The notes under the pieces were generated by a model. That model was not told the origin of the DNA. It saw only the letters and a program-made list of their open reading frames with translations, and did no database searches. Shown here piece after piece: positions 1-9,233 of a DNA stretch of 64,000 nucleotides (positions are counted from its first letter, which is position 1; every line of letters starts with the position of its first letter). The stretch spans positions 34,223 to 98,222 of the forward strand of contig CAYWMQ010000001.1 of the NCBI GenBank assembly GCA_964459635.1. Direction: 5' to 3'. The position numbers and the translations under genes are program-made. The DNA is from CAYWMQ01 sp964459635. Its GTDB lineage: Bacteria; Patescibacteriota; Minisyncoccia; Phycocordibacterales; UBA12088.

Positions 1-3000
1 AGTCAAGCAAAGACTCCCGACCTTACGGTGCTGCGTGACGCGCTGGAAGAGCTGCGCAGACTTGTTGCACATACGCCACCCAAGGCTCCGGAAAGCCCAC
101 ATGCCGGATTCAAGATAGAAAAGGGCGGGAAGGCCGAGATCACGCGTCTGGAAAACTATGTTGCTCTGCGACTTGCTGAACTTCCGGTTACCACTGACGA
201 AGAGAGGGCGCACCATGACGTACTTATTGCTGAGTGGAAACATCTAAAAGAGCAGTATGGCTCACATGCAGCCAAACCGGAGTACGAGCACTTAAAAGAC
301 TTCGTACTCGCTCATTTGAAGCTGGGCGGGGTCACGACAGAAGCTGAGCTTGATGCCGTGCTCGGCGTCGTGTCGGACAAGAGCGCACTTGGCACCGAGA
401 CCGAGGCTGAGCGCATTACAGCGCTCGCACAGGAGCGGGAAGAGAATCACCTTCGGACGCGCGAGGCATATGGCGCAGAAATTCGCGAGGCGCGAGAGAG
501 GTACCAAGGCTACCGTAAGGAGCTTCTTGATGCGGAGGAAGCGTATCTTAATGCGGTTACGGCCCACCGGGAAGGCACCAAGTACTTTAAGGGGCTGCGC
601 AACAGGCTCTTGCGCAACACTGAGGGTCAGGAGCAGATCGCTAAGCTTGAAAGAGATATGCGAGCTGCGCAGGTGGAGTTTGAGACAAAGCTTAATGAAA
701 TGAAAGCTGAGCGCGCCGAACGCCTGGGACTCACGCATCGCTTGCTTGAAATGAGCTACCAACGGCGGTTGGGTGGTGAGAACGATCCCGCCGCCCATCC
801 GGAGCGCCGCAAAGCGCAGCGCGAGGCGAAATTTGCTGCGCTCCACGAAGCTCTGGTGCTGCGCTCTACTTCTACGATGCTGGAGCTTGCGCAGGGAATC
901 GGCGGCAAGGAGGAGCTTGATATCGCGGTGGCAAGCCGCGTGGGTGTGAGGAGGGAAGACTTGAGTGAAGGAACGCGGGATGCGTCCGGCGTGCTCACGC
1001 CCGAGGCACAGGTACGCGCCACCGCGCGCAAAGAGCACTGGGCGGAGCTTGAAAAAGCGGTCGGCGAACGCAAGGACCCCTCCCGCCTCGTGCGTACGTA
1101 CAAGGCGGGGATGCGGTATTACCGGAGCATACCAAAAGAAAAGCAGCTTGCCATACGTATGCTGGGTGGTGGTGCTGTAGGTCTCGTGGTGGGCGGTGGC
1201 GCAGGGGCGGCCGCGTACATGGCGGCGCGCGCAGGCGCAGGCTTCTTCGGAGGTGCACTTATGGCGGGCGCCGTGTCAAAAAAACTTTTTGGAGCTACCG
1301 AGCGGCACATAGCTCGCAGTAAAAAGGGTATATTGGAGAGCGACACCATGACTCTTGCGGATAAACAGCACGAGTACATGGCCATGCGCAGGAGAGAGCG
1401 CAACATGAAGCGGGGCGCAATGGCCCTCACAGGCGCAGCGGCATTTGCTGCCGGCGCATCCGCAGGACAGGCGGTAAACGAGGTTGCCATGAGCGGCCTT
1501 TCGCTTGAGTCCATCGGACGTGGCGTGGTACACGGTGTGCCACGCACGGTTGAAGCGTGGAACAACAACGCGCACCGTGCATGGGATTATGCTACCGGGG
1601 AGACACCCGTCGCGCCCGCGGGAGCTGCCGGAGCCGCACCTGTGGAAGCGCCTCGCAGTGGAGCGACGCAAGCACCCGAGACACCACCCGACAGTGCGCA
1701 TGTCGAAGTGCCGCCGGCCGGTGCGCCGCGCGCTCAGGCGGAGATCACGGGCCAAGGTGCATCAGTACAGGAGTTTGAGCGTATTCGAAAGGAAGGGTAC
1801 GTCATTACGGAGGAACATGGCGCTCGCGTGTACACGCATCCGGATGGCATGCGCTACCATGTCTTTGGGAATGGGAACATGTACGCAGAGACCCTGAATG
1901 AGTCACCCTCTGCAGGGGATGGGCACGCGGGTATCTCAAATTCACCAAAGGTCACTCTGGACAATCTGCCACCGGAGTTACGTGAGCATTTGGTGCGGCT
2001 CGTGCGTGTGCAAGTCTCAGAAGCTATTGAGGCGTACGGCGGCGGCATTGGTGCGGAAGAGCAAAAGCTGGTCCTGGAGGAGCTCGCCAAGGACGGTCTT
2101 ACCGCGGACGATGCCTCGCGTGAGGCGGTGATGGAAGCACTGGCGCGAGTAAAAAACGGCATAGGAGACCGCCCGCGTACGTTTGAGCCCGGGCCTTCAC
2201 GCGGCGCTGCGCCTGTCGCGCCCGATGAGGTACGTCCACTCGGCACGCGTACGGCGGCGGCGCCCGAAGCGCTGCATACGCGCGCCGCAGCGTCCAGCGT
2301 GCAAGAGGCATACGGTGTTGCGGATACAACAGGGAGCCGGAGCCAGCGCATCCTCAATAATTTGGAAAGCATGCGGCACACCTTTGCAGGTACGGGTTTC
2401 AAGGAAGGGGTAGCAACCACAGCCTCACTTGACTACATTCTTAAGCAGGTCGAGTTACCTAAGAGTTCCATTTTCCCGCGCGCGAGCTTCCGCGGCGCAT
2501 GGGGTGCGGTGGCGGACTTCCCGGCCTCACGAATATTCGACAGCCGGCCGGGCGCAGAGCTCCTGCTGCCCAACAGACAATGGGTCGCTATGAACCCGAC
2601 CACAGAGGCTATGACCCGCAACTTCTTCGAGCAGGTGGATCATCGTGTGACCGGCGGTCGCCTCTTGCATAATGCCGACTACCTACGCGGCCGCAGTCTG
2701 GGCGATGTCATGCATGACTTCGAGCGCATACAGAAGGGGCAGGTACGCGTTGAGGACGTTCTGCGCCAGCGGATGGGGCGTGGTGCGGCTGTTGCAGCGG
2801 AGGCCGACACACGCGTACGCGACACCATGCCGCACGAACAGCCTGCAGCTGCGCGCGTACCGGAGGTGCAAGAGTCGCGTTCGGGCTTTGTGCCGGGGGA
2901 GCGCACGGCGGCGGCGAGCGCCACACTCTTGCGCAAGCTTGATGCGCTCGCCGGCCCGGATGTCTCGCATGTACGCGTGGCGGACCTTCTCGCACGTGAG

Positions 3001-4431
3001 CCGCAGACCCTCAGTGAGCAGGTGGCGCGCCAGTATGTTGTTGGCTTCCAAAACAATGGCATTACTGCAGATCCGAACCTGTCATTCAAGGAGTACCTCA
3101 CACGTGCGGTTGACGAGTATCTCGAACGCGGTTATTCGCCGCAAGAGCTTGAAATAGCAATGGACTGGCTTGAGGAGGAGTACGGCAAGGCATCGGCTCC
3201 GCGTTCGCGAGCAAAGTATGCCGTGTATGATGCATCTGAGCCGGTGCCTTTCCGGCGCGCGGGTATTGAGGCTCCAGGCACGGTGAGTCCCGAGGCTATG
3301 CGTGCGTCAGAAGCGCTCACGGGCCGATTGCGTGCGCTCGGTTCCGTAGAGCTCGGGCGCGACTCCGTGAGCGACGTGTACGCGGGCGACAACAGGGTGA
3401 GCGAGCTACTTGGCTCGAAGCCGCGCAGTGCGGGGGACTACGTGGCACAACGCTTCGTGCAGCAGATGAAGGCGCAAGGCTTTGTCGCAGATGAGCGTTT
3501 GCCCTTTGAGCAGTACGCGCGTGAGGTTATTGACCAGTATCTGAAAAAAGGAGGCACGGAGAACAACATTGCAATGCTTACCGGTATGTTCGAAGACGAA
3601 GAACTCGTGCAGCGCGCTCTTGCGCGCTCCGCGAGCGAGTCGTATCACGAAGCGGATGAAGCGCGCGAAGATGTGGCATACACACGCGAGCGCGGGAGTC
3701 GTCGCTCAGGTGGGCAAACGTCGCGGACGGGCGTGCGTGGTACGTACCACGGCGAGGCGGGTCCGTTAGAGGCGGATGGTCGTTTTAAGGTGGAGTTTCG
3801 CTCGCGTAACCCGCAAGCTCCGGAACTGCGCATCAGGTCGGGAGGACGTTATTATACACAAGCAGTTGAACGTGTTGAGGCATCTGCTCGGGGTAGTACT
3901 CAGTACAAAGGCTGGCTTGAGTACCCTGGGTCTGCGCTCGAACTTATGAATAGGGACGCGTCCTTTGCCAAGCACGTGTACGACGAACTGCGTGAAGCGG
4001 GTTGGGAGGGTCGTACGGGCAACCGATCGTCATGGAAAGTCTACCAGCTGCCCGATGCTGAAACACTGGCGCACACGTCTCCCCGTGAGCTTCTGGTGAG
4101 TGCGGAGGTGCAGGAACTGGAGGGTATGCGGAAGCAGGCACGTTATCTGGAGCACCACGATAGGGATCTGTACGGCAGATCACGCATTAACATGGGTCGC
4201 GATGGTAAGCTTCGCGGCAGCGGCTCGCTCTTTGAAGAGCGCGAGGGGTCGCGCAACAGAGGCCGGATTGACTCGCATGAGCGACAAGCGCGGCGTGAAA
4301 CAGACGCTCGCAGTAGGCGGGAGTTTAGCCGCAAGATGGACAAGATACGCCGCGATACTGACAAGTTGCGGAGCGATCGCAAGACGATGCGCGACATACA
4401 GCGCATGAAGCAAGATCAGCGCAGACATTAA
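1..4431 (+). CDS. Large coiled-coil membrane protein of unknown function, 5' end outside the window
   Basis: I do not recognise a family. The frame is open to the window edge (first internal GTG at 28), so the true start is probably upstream. Residues counted from 28: charged helical, coiled-coil-like stretches at about 1-370; a Gly/Ala-rich hydrophobic segment at about 378-421 and a second at about 462-490, consistent with two membrane spans; then a Pro/Ala-rich linker and a long mixed region. Two copies of a roughly 70-residue module occur at about 982-1055 and 1122-1194, both with the pattern LL...P.....VA....V......G..AD..L.F..Y....D.YL. The last 80 residues are very rich in Arg, Lys, Asp and Ser. 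The next gene starts 11 nt downstream, suggesting one transcription unit. Confidence 0.75.
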   Translation, partial: SQAKTPDLTVLRDALEELRRLVAHTPPKAPESPHAGFKIEKGGKAEITRLENYVALRLAELPVTTDEERAHHDVLIAEWKHLKEQYGSHAAKPEYEHLKDFVLAHLKLGGVTTEAELDAVLGVVSDKSALGTETEAERITALAQEREENHLRTREAYGAEIREARERYQGYRKELLDAEEAYLNAVTAHREGTKYFKGLRNRLLRNTEGQEQIAKLERDMRAAQVEFETKLNEMKAERAERLGLTHRLLEMSYQRRLGGENDPAAHPERRKAQREAKFAALHEALVLRSTSTMLELAQGIGGKEELDIAVASRVGVRREDLSEGTRDASGVLTPEAQVRATARKEHWAELEKAVGERKDPSRLVRTYKAGMRYYRSIPKEKQLAIRMLGGGAVGLVVGGGAGAAAYMAARAGAGFFGGALMAGAVSKKLFGATERHIARSKKGILESDTMTLADKQHEYMAMRRRERNMKRGAMALTGAAAFAAGASAGQAVNEVAMSGLSLESIGRGVVHGVPRTVEAWNNNAHRAWDYATGETPVAPAGAAGAAPVEAPRSGATQAPETPPDSAHVEVPPAGAPRAQAEITGQGASVQEFERIRKEGYVITEEHGARVYTHPDGMRYHVFGNGNMYAETLNESPSAGDGHAGISNSPKVTLDNLPPELREHLVRLVRVQVSEAIEAYGGGIGAEEQKLVLEELAKDGLTADDASREAVMEALARVKNGIGDRPRTFEPGPSRGAAPVAPDEVRPLGTRTAAAPEALHTRAAASSVQEAYGVADTTGSRSQRILNNLESMRHTFAGTGFKEGVATTASLDYILKQVELPKSSIFPRASFRGAWGAVADFPASRIFDSRPGAELLLPNRQWVAMNPTTEAMTRNFFEQVDHRVTGGRLLHNADYLRGRSLGDVMHDFERIQKGQVRVEDVLRQRMGRGAAVAAEADTRVRDTMPHEQPAAARVPEVQESRSGFVPGERTAAASATLLRKLDALAGPDVSHVRVADLLAREPQTLSEQVARQYVVGFQNNGITADPNLSFKEYLTRAVDEYLERGYSPQELEIAMDWLEEEYGKASAPRSRAKYAVYDASEPVPFRRAGIEAPGTVSPEAMRASEALTGRLRALGSVELGRDSVSDVYAGDNRVSELLGSKPRSAGDYVAQRFVQQMKAQGFVADERLPFEQYAREVIDQYLKKGGTENNIAMLTGMFEDEELVQRALARSASESYHEADEAREDVAYTRERGSRRSGGQTSRTGVRGTYHGEAGPLEADGRFKVEFRSRNPQAPELRIRSGGRYYTQAVERVEASARGSTQYKGWLEYPGSALELMNRDASFAKHVYDELREAGWEGRTGNRSSWKVYQLPDAETLAHTSPRELLVSAEVQELEGMRKQARYLEHHDRDLYGRSRINMGRDGKLRGSGSLFEEREGSRNRGRIDSHERQARRETDARSRREFSRKMDKIRRDTDKLRSDRKTMRDIQRMKQDQRRH

Positions 4432-4442
4432 CCCCACCGCAC

Positions 4443-4841
4443 ATGAACAACGATGACACACAAGAAGACGCCGTACACCCGCTCTTTGCCGAGCTTGGGC
4501 TTGAGGAGATGACACCTGAGGAGCAAGCGGAGACGCTCACGTCTGTGGGAGAGGTGGTATTTCAGGGCGTGATGCTGCGGGTGATGCGCGTCTTAAGCGA
4601 AGAAAAGCAAGACGCGCTGTCCGCGCTCTTCGACGCGAGCACCGAAGACCCCGACTCCGAGGAAAAGCGTGCTGCGATATACGCGTTTATCACGCACGAG
4701 GTGCCACAGTACGACGACCTGGTCGAGGAGGAGCTTGATGCGCTATACGAGACCTACAGCGGAAATCTTGAGGAACTGAGCGCCATAAGCGAAGCAGTCG
4801 GTACTGCGGACGCTGCCGTACGCCCGGACGAACAAGTGTAG
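4443..4841 (+). CDS. Small acidic hypothetical protein
   Basis: 132 residues, strongly acidic, mostly helical, no signal peptide or membrane segment. The N-terminal part reads as a short helical module (LFAELGLEEMTPEEQAETL), followed by a hydrophobic helix and a Glu/Asp-rich tail. It resembles the small acidic proteins of unknown function that are frequent in Patescibacteria (possibly the DUF5663 type, not verifiable here). It begins 11 nt after the large membrane protein and probably shares its transcript; a cytoplasmic partner role is only a guess. No Shine-Dalgarno is visible before ATG 4443. Confidence 0.65.
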   Translation: MNNDDTQEDAVHPLFAELGLEEMTPEEQAETLTSVGEVVFQGVMLRVMRVLSEEKQDALSALFDASTEDPDSEEKRAAIYAFITHEVPQYDDLVEEELDALYETYSGNLEELSAISEAVGTADAAVRPDEQV

Positions 4842-4949
4842 CTCCGTTGGTACCGTCATCCCATCCGCGCTCATCCGCGTAGTTTCTGCGTCGGATTCGC
4901 GTCATCCCGGGCTTGACCATGCGCGCCTCTGCCCGCACAATGCCTAGAG

Positions 4950-5017
4950 TTGCGACGCCACACATCGTGCGTGTGTGGGTCGCAATGCCTATTTCGACAG
5001 TCAGTTGAAATAGGCAT
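4950..5017. promoter_or_regulatory. Two back-to-back hairpins in the leader of the aminopeptidase gene
   Basis: Arms TTGCGAC plus CCACACA (4950-4964, one bulged base) pair with TGTGTGG plus GTCGCAA (4972-4985). It is followed immediately by a second stem, 4985-4998 with 5004-5017 (arms ATGCCTATTTCGAC and GTTGAAATAGGCAT, one G-U pair, 5-nt loop). The second hairpin ends 13 nt before ATG 5031. Neither has a U-tract, so a plain terminator is not supported. They could be a 5' leader regulatory structure or an intergenic repeat. Confidence 0.5.
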
Positions 5018-5030
5018 AACACTACCCCCT

Positions 5031-6434
5031 ATGAACATCACCACACCCCCCAGCACACGCGCGCTTGAGTCGGGCGTATACACGAGCGTCTCCTTTGTGG
5101 AAGACTCGAACATGCATGAGCTCGTACGCACCGATACAGGTGTCTACCGCATGGAAATGGGCATAAAGGACAGTATGCCCATGACCGCACGCCGCTTTCG
5201 CTTGCTCGTGCGTACGCTTGTACAGCACGCCAAAGGCGACAAGCGCAAGAGACTGGCCGTGTCGCTCGATGAGCTCTTGCGTATAGCGCCCCCCGACATG
5301 AGCAGGCTTGAACTTCTGCGTGCTTTTGCAGAAAATGCACACCTTGCAAACTATGCGTTCGTTGCGTTCAAGGAAAAACCAAAAGAAGGATGGCCTTTTA
5401 TGGATGAAATAGCGCTTGCGGGGGCACTTACGGCAGAGGACAAGGCGGTGCTTCGCATAGGGGAGCTCGTGGCGCGCGAAGTAAATGCCGCACGCGACCT
5501 GGCGAACACGCCGGGCGGCGACATGACGCCGGGCATCCTGGCCAAGCGTATTCAAGCGTCCGCGCGTGGGACCGAGGCAACGGTCAAAGTACTTGGGCGC
5601 GTACAAATGGAAAAGCTGGGCATGGGCGCTATTCTTGGCGTAGCGAAGGGTTCAAAGGAAGAGCCAAAGTTCATCATCGTAGAGTACAAGGGCGCAAAAA
5701 AGAAGCAGCCAACGGTGCTTGTGGGAAAGGGTATCACTTTTGACACAGGCGGTCTCAACTTGAAGCCGGGTAACGCCATTTCGGACATGCATCTCGATAT
5801 GTCCGGCGGCGCGGCGGTCGCGCACGCGGTCATAGCGGCGGCGCGCCTCAAGCTCCCTGTACATGCCGTGGCGCTCATACCAGCAGCCGAAAATATGCCG
5901 TCGGGGGAGAGCTACCGCCCGGGTGACATACTGCGCTCACTTTCGGGGAAGACCATTGAAGTGTTTGATACGGATGCCGAAGGCCGCATCGTGCTTGCGG
6001 ACGCGCTCACCTACGCTGCGCGATATAAGCCTGAGCTCGTGGTCGACGTGGCAACGCTCACGGGAGCGGCTATGGTGGCGCTTGGAACGAAGGCGTCAGC
6101 ACTTTTTTCGGCAGATGACGCGCTCCGTGCGCGCATGCTTGCGCTCGCGGAGTTAAGCGGTGATTATTGCTGGCCACTCCCCATGTGGGAAGAATATAAA
6201 GAGCGCGTCAAGGGTAGATTCGGCGATGTGGCCAACCTTCCGGAGTCCAACTACCGCTACGGCGGTTCGACCGATGGGGCCATGTTTCTTGCGGAATTTG
6301 CGCAGGGCTACCCCTGGGTCCACATAGACATGGCCCCGCGCATGACGAGCGACAAGAGCGACCAGCTCTCGCCGGGAGCCACCGGCGAGCCTGTGCGGAT
6401 GTTGGTGCGTTTGCTTGAGAGCGTCTCCCGCTAG
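5031..6434 (+). CDS. pepA: Leucyl aminopeptidase, M17 family
   Basis: Cytosolic metallo-exopeptidase that removes N-terminal residues from peptides, using two metal ions. From ATG 5031 it is 467 residues, normal for the family (about 450-500). The metal and catalytic residues are visible: KGITFDTGG with Lys233 and Asp238, DMHLDMSGG with Asp256, and DTDAEGR at 313-319 with Asp315, Glu317 and Arg319 (family signature NTDAEGRL, here starting with Asp). The N-terminal domain is shorter and divergent, as usual. An upstream in-frame ATG at 4950 would put the start inside the leader hairpins and add residues unlike the family, so 5031 is preferred. Likely role: peptide turnover in an organism expected to scavenge amino acids. 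Confidence 0.95.
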   Translation: MNITTPPSTRALESGVYTSVSFVEDSNMHELVRTDTGVYRMEMGIKDSMPMTARRFRLLVRTLVQHAKGDKRKRLAVSLDELLRIAPPDMSRLELLRAFAENAHLANYAFVAFKEKPKEGWPFMDEIALAGALTAEDKAVLRIGELVAREVNAARDLANTPGGDMTPGILAKRIQASARGTEATVKVLGRVQMEKLGMGAILGVAKGSKEEPKFIIVEYKGAKKKQPTVLVGKGITFDTGGLNLKPGNAISDMHLDMSGGAAVAHAVIAAARLKLPVHAVALIPAAENMPSGESYRPGDILRSLSGKTIEVFDTDAEGRIVLADALTYAARYKPELVVDVATLTGAAMVALGTKASALFSADDALRARMLALAELSGDYCWPLPMWEEYKERVKGRFGDVANLPESNYRYGGSTDGAMFLAEFAQGYPWVHIDMAPRMTSDKSDQLSPGATGEPVRMLVRLLESVSR

Positions 6435-6519
6435 TGCGCGTCAATTTGGCGCGCGTACACAGGGTATGGTCTGCTCGCGCTATCCACGGTCTCCGCTAAC
6501 GTTGCGCTTGTACTTGGGG

Positions 6520-6525
6520 TACACT
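6520..6525 (+). promoter_or_regulatory. -10 element TACACT, leaderless start
   Basis: TACACT lies 6 nt before ATG 6532. With the usual 6-8 nt from -10 to start point, transcription would begin on or next to the start codon. No clear -35 box. Confidence 0.5.
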
Positions 6526-6531
6526 GAAGCT

Positions 6532-7818
6532 ATGCGAGTGGCATTCGCGCGCTTTTTTCCGTACGTCTACGCGGCGTGTATTGTCGTGCTGGCTGCCGCG
6601 CCGCTCGTGTGGGCATATGCACAGGAAGCTTTCGATACCACGGAGCCTGAGCGTCCACCGGCCGCTATAGAAAGCTCGGCGTCATTTGCGGTGACGCCCG
6701 TGGTGTCCAACGAGAAAGCAAAAGCGCGCGACATCATCAAGAAAGAGCTTTTGCTCGAAAATAAGAGTGCCGAGCGCATAGGGCTGCGCGCCAAAGTGGA
6801 AAACGTAGACCCTGGCGGCGGCGCGGTGTCGTTCGTATCGCCGGGTGAAGCGGATCTGGCTCATTCGCTCGCGAACTGGGTGGAAATAACACGCGGCGTC
6901 GTAGAGCTTGAGCCCGGTGAGAGTCGCAAAGTGCCGTACCTCATACATGTGAACGTTGTGGCGGAGCCGGGGACCTACTATGCGCGCATCGCATTTACGG
7001 ACGGCTCACCTGAGTATGAGACTGACAAACGACCTGATGGAACCAGCCTTCTTTTGACGGTAGAGGTGGCTGATGACGCACGCGAGCGCCTGCAGCTGGC
7101 CGGTTTTGTTGCGTCCCGGTCGCTTGTGTTCGGCGCCGACGCGGCGTTCACGTACCGCCTTGAAAATGTGGGCAACAGAGACCTGGAGCCGCGCGGCACT
7201 ATCCGCATATTCAACAGACGCGGCGAGGAGGTCGGGTCTGTGCCGCTCAACGCGGACGGCGTGTCGCTCTCGCCCGCGAGCAAGCAGCAGCTCGCCACGG
7301 CATGGAACGCGAGCGGCCGTTTCGGCAAGTACAAGGCATTTTTGGACCTGGAGTATGGCACGGAGCAGCTCGCGAGTGTGCAGGACACCGTCTACTTTTG
7401 GGTGTTCCCATGGAAAGAAATTCTCGCGTCCATGTTCGGCGTGCTCGTGCTTGCGGTGGTGGGCACCTATGTCATCCACATGCGCACCATGGCGCGGCCG
7501 GCGCATGTGTATGCGCCCGTGTATCCCGAAGCACAGTCTCGCATGTCACCTAAGTCCGTTCTGATGCCGAGCGGTGCTCGCAGCCACGGCGATTTCGCAG
7601 ATCAGCCTGTGGCTTCTGCGGCGCCGGTGCGCGCTACGGCTCAGGCTGCACCTGCTCGCGTCGTAGCTCAGCCTATGCCGGCGGCTCCTCCCGCGGTTGT
7701 CCTGGCGCGCAAGGAAGCGGCATCGCCCGGCCCGGTGGTCTCGCTCGCGCCTCGCAGTCGAGGTGGCTCTCATGTAGATGCTCAAGCTCACACCGTTCAA
7801 CTCAAACCCCGCCGGTAG
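6532..7818 (+). CDS. WxL-interacting-like (DUF916-like) membrane-anchored surface protein, paralogue 1
   Basis: 428 residues. N-terminal signal/anchor (FFPYVYAACIVVLAAAPLVW), then two beta-sandwich regions: the first ends in a WVEIT...ELEPGES...PYLIHV block and the PGTYYARIAF motif typical of the peptidoglycan-binding domain of WxL-interacting proteins; the second has the ...ENVGNRDLEPRGTIRIFNRRG pattern. One C-terminal membrane span (about residues 300-322) is followed by a Pro/Ala-rich cytoplasmic tail. It is first of three tandem relatives (next at 7778 and 9234); a fourth lies at 49815. In Firmicutes such proteins bind WxL proteins and peptidoglycan; here a surface scaffold role is inferred. 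Start chosen at ATG 6532 because a -10 box sits 6 nt upstream. Confidence 0.7.
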   Translation: MRVAFARFFPYVYAACIVVLAAAPLVWAYAQEAFDTTEPERPPAAIESSASFAVTPVVSNEKAKARDIIKKELLLENKSAERIGLRAKVENVDPGGGAVSFVSPGEADLAHSLANWVEITRGVVELEPGESRKVPYLIHVNVVAEPGTYYARIAFTDGSPEYETDKRPDGTSLLLTVEVADDARERLQLAGFVASRSLVFGADAAFTYRLENVGNRDLEPRGTIRIFNRRGEEVGSVPLNADGVSLSPASKQQLATAWNASGRFGKYKAFLDLEYGTEQLASVQDTVYFWVFPWKEILASMFGVLVLAVVGTYVIHMRTMARPAHVYAPVYPEAQSRMSPKSVLMPSGARSHGDFADQPVASAAPVRATAQAAPARVVAQPMPAAPPAVVLARKEAASPGPVVSLAPRSRGGSHVDAQAHTVQLKPRR

Positions 7819-9211
7819 GGTGGCGCTACAAAGTGCCTCGCGTGCACCCACAACAGGGGCGCGGTTTTTCTTGCTTCTTATACTTTCTACTTTCTACTTC
7901 CTACTTGCTACTTTCTACCTTCTACTTTCTACTCCCGTCTTTGCCCAAGACGCCCTCACGCTCACCATCACACCGCCCTTGATACAGGTGAACTTGGATC
8001 CCGGGCAAACATGGACGAGCAGCATTCGAGTAGTGAACGGCAACCGCTACGAGGTTACGGTATACGCAGACCCCGTGCCGTTTACGGCAGAAGGTGAGGG
8101 TGGCCGCCCGCGCATAGTCTTGTCGACCAAAGCAGCGGACAATGCCACGGCAAACGGCGTAGCGGCGTGGCTGGACGTGCCGCAGGAACCTATCATCATC
8201 GGCCCCGAGCAGACGCACGAGGTACCGTTCACCATACGCGTGCCGGCAGACGCGCCGCCGGGCGGACATTATGCCGCGGTCCTGATAGGCAACAAGCCGG
8301 GTGCGGGCGCGGCGGAAGGCGGCACGGTCACGGTCTCAAGCTCTATTGCGTCATTGCTCCTGCTCACCGTTTCCGGCAATATCGACGAGCGCGGGCGTAT
8401 ACGCGACTTTGTGACGGAGCGGCATCTCTACGATAAGCCTGAGGCGCGCTTTTCGCTGCGCTTTGAGAACCAAGGCAATGTGCACATCCAGCCGCAGGGG
8501 GATATAGTCATTTACAACCACTTCGGTAAAGAGCGCGGGAGAGTCACCCTTGGCCAAGGGGGCAACTTCGGCAATGTGCTTCCCGGAAGTATCCGTCAGT
8601 TCAGCTTCGAATGGATCGCGGACGCGGGAGGCTGGGATATCGGCCGGTACCGCGCAGAGGCAACGTTTGCATATGGTAAAGACAGCAAACGGTTCGCCAG
8701 TGCGACAACATACTTCTGGGTGCTTCCACTTGGGCGTATCGCGCTGCTTGCAGGCGGCTTGGCGCTGTTCATATGGTTTATCGGGTGGAGCTTGCGGCTT
8801 TACGTACGCCGAGCGTTGGCTCTGGAAGCACAGCGTATCGCTAGCACCGATCCTCCGCTTCAAGCCCGTGCGGCAGTGCGCCCCGCGGAGCCCGTTCAGG
8901 AGCATGTGGCACCACAGATCGTTTCACCACGTACGTACTTGCGGCCTATCGAGCGAGGTATCGTCGATCTGCGCGCCCTCGCGCGTCCCGTTGATTCCGA
9001 ATCCGGTCCGCAAGCGGGGCATGTGCTCGTCAGCCGTTTGCACCGCACGCGCGCGTTTCTACGCAGGTACCGTGTCTTTTTCATCTTCCTTGCCGTCGTA
9101 GGGGCAGCGCTTCTGATGGGGCGGACCTTGCTGCGCGATGTGCTCACGTACGAGCGCGCATACGAAGTGGAGGTGCTGGATCCGGAAGCACCGAAGTCAG
9201 ACGCACCGTAA
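7778..9211 (+). CDS. WxL-interacting-like (DUF916-like) membrane-anchored surface protein, paralogue 2
   Basis: 477 residues from ATG 7778, which overlaps the upstream gene by 41 nt; an in-frame GTG at 7820, one base after the upstream stop, is an equally good start. The signal peptide (ends in VFAQ) has its hydrophobic core encoded by a simple repeat of ctactttctac units at 7880-7933. The extracellular part shows the DUF916-like pattern ITPPLIQVNLDPGQ, WLDVPQEP, PFTIRVPADAPPGGHYAAVL, and a second sandwich (LRFENQGNVHIQPQGDIVIY). Membrane spans: about 325-350 and 430-450, with about 80 Arg/Pro-rich residues between them, presumably cytoplasmic. Same architecture as the next gene, so recent tandem duplication is likely. 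Confidence 0.75.
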   Translation: MLKLTPFNSNPAGRVALQSASRAPTTGARFFLLLILSTFYFLLATFYLLLSTPVFAQDALTLTITPPLIQVNLDPGQTWTSSIRVVNGNRYEVTVYADPVPFTAEGEGGRPRIVLSTKAADNATANGVAAWLDVPQEPIIIGPEQTHEVPFTIRVPADAPPGGHYAAVLIGNKPGAGAAEGGTVTVSSSIASLLLLTVSGNIDERGRIRDFVTERHLYDKPEARFSLRFENQGNVHIQPQGDIVIYNHFGKERGRVTLGQGGNFGNVLPGSIRQFSFEWIADAGGWDIGRYRAEATFAYGKDSKRFASATTYFWVLPLGRIALLAGGLALFIWFIGWSLRLYVRRALALEAQRIASTDPPLQARAAVRPAEPVQEHVAPQIVSPRTYLRPIERGIVDLRALARPVDSESGPQAGHVLVSRLHRTRAFLRRYRVFFIFLAVVGAALLMGRTLLRDVLTYERAYEVEVLDPEAPKSDAP

Positions 9212-9230
9212 CACGTGCGTAGCACGTGTT
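9210..9230. repeat. Short perfect hairpin between paralogues 2 and 3
   Basis: Arms AACACGTGC (9210-9218) and GCACGTGTT (9222-9230) with loop GTA. It starts inside the stop codon of the upstream gene. No U-tract follows, so it is more likely an attenuator or mRNA stabiliser than a terminator. Confidence 0.5.
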
Positions 9231-9233
9231 GTG

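Noticed and set aside
292..1038. Minus-strand open frame of 248 codons
   Set aside because: It lies wholly inside the large plus-strand gene, and its product is Cys/His/Arg-rich without any domain pattern; typical shadow frame in GC-rich DNA.
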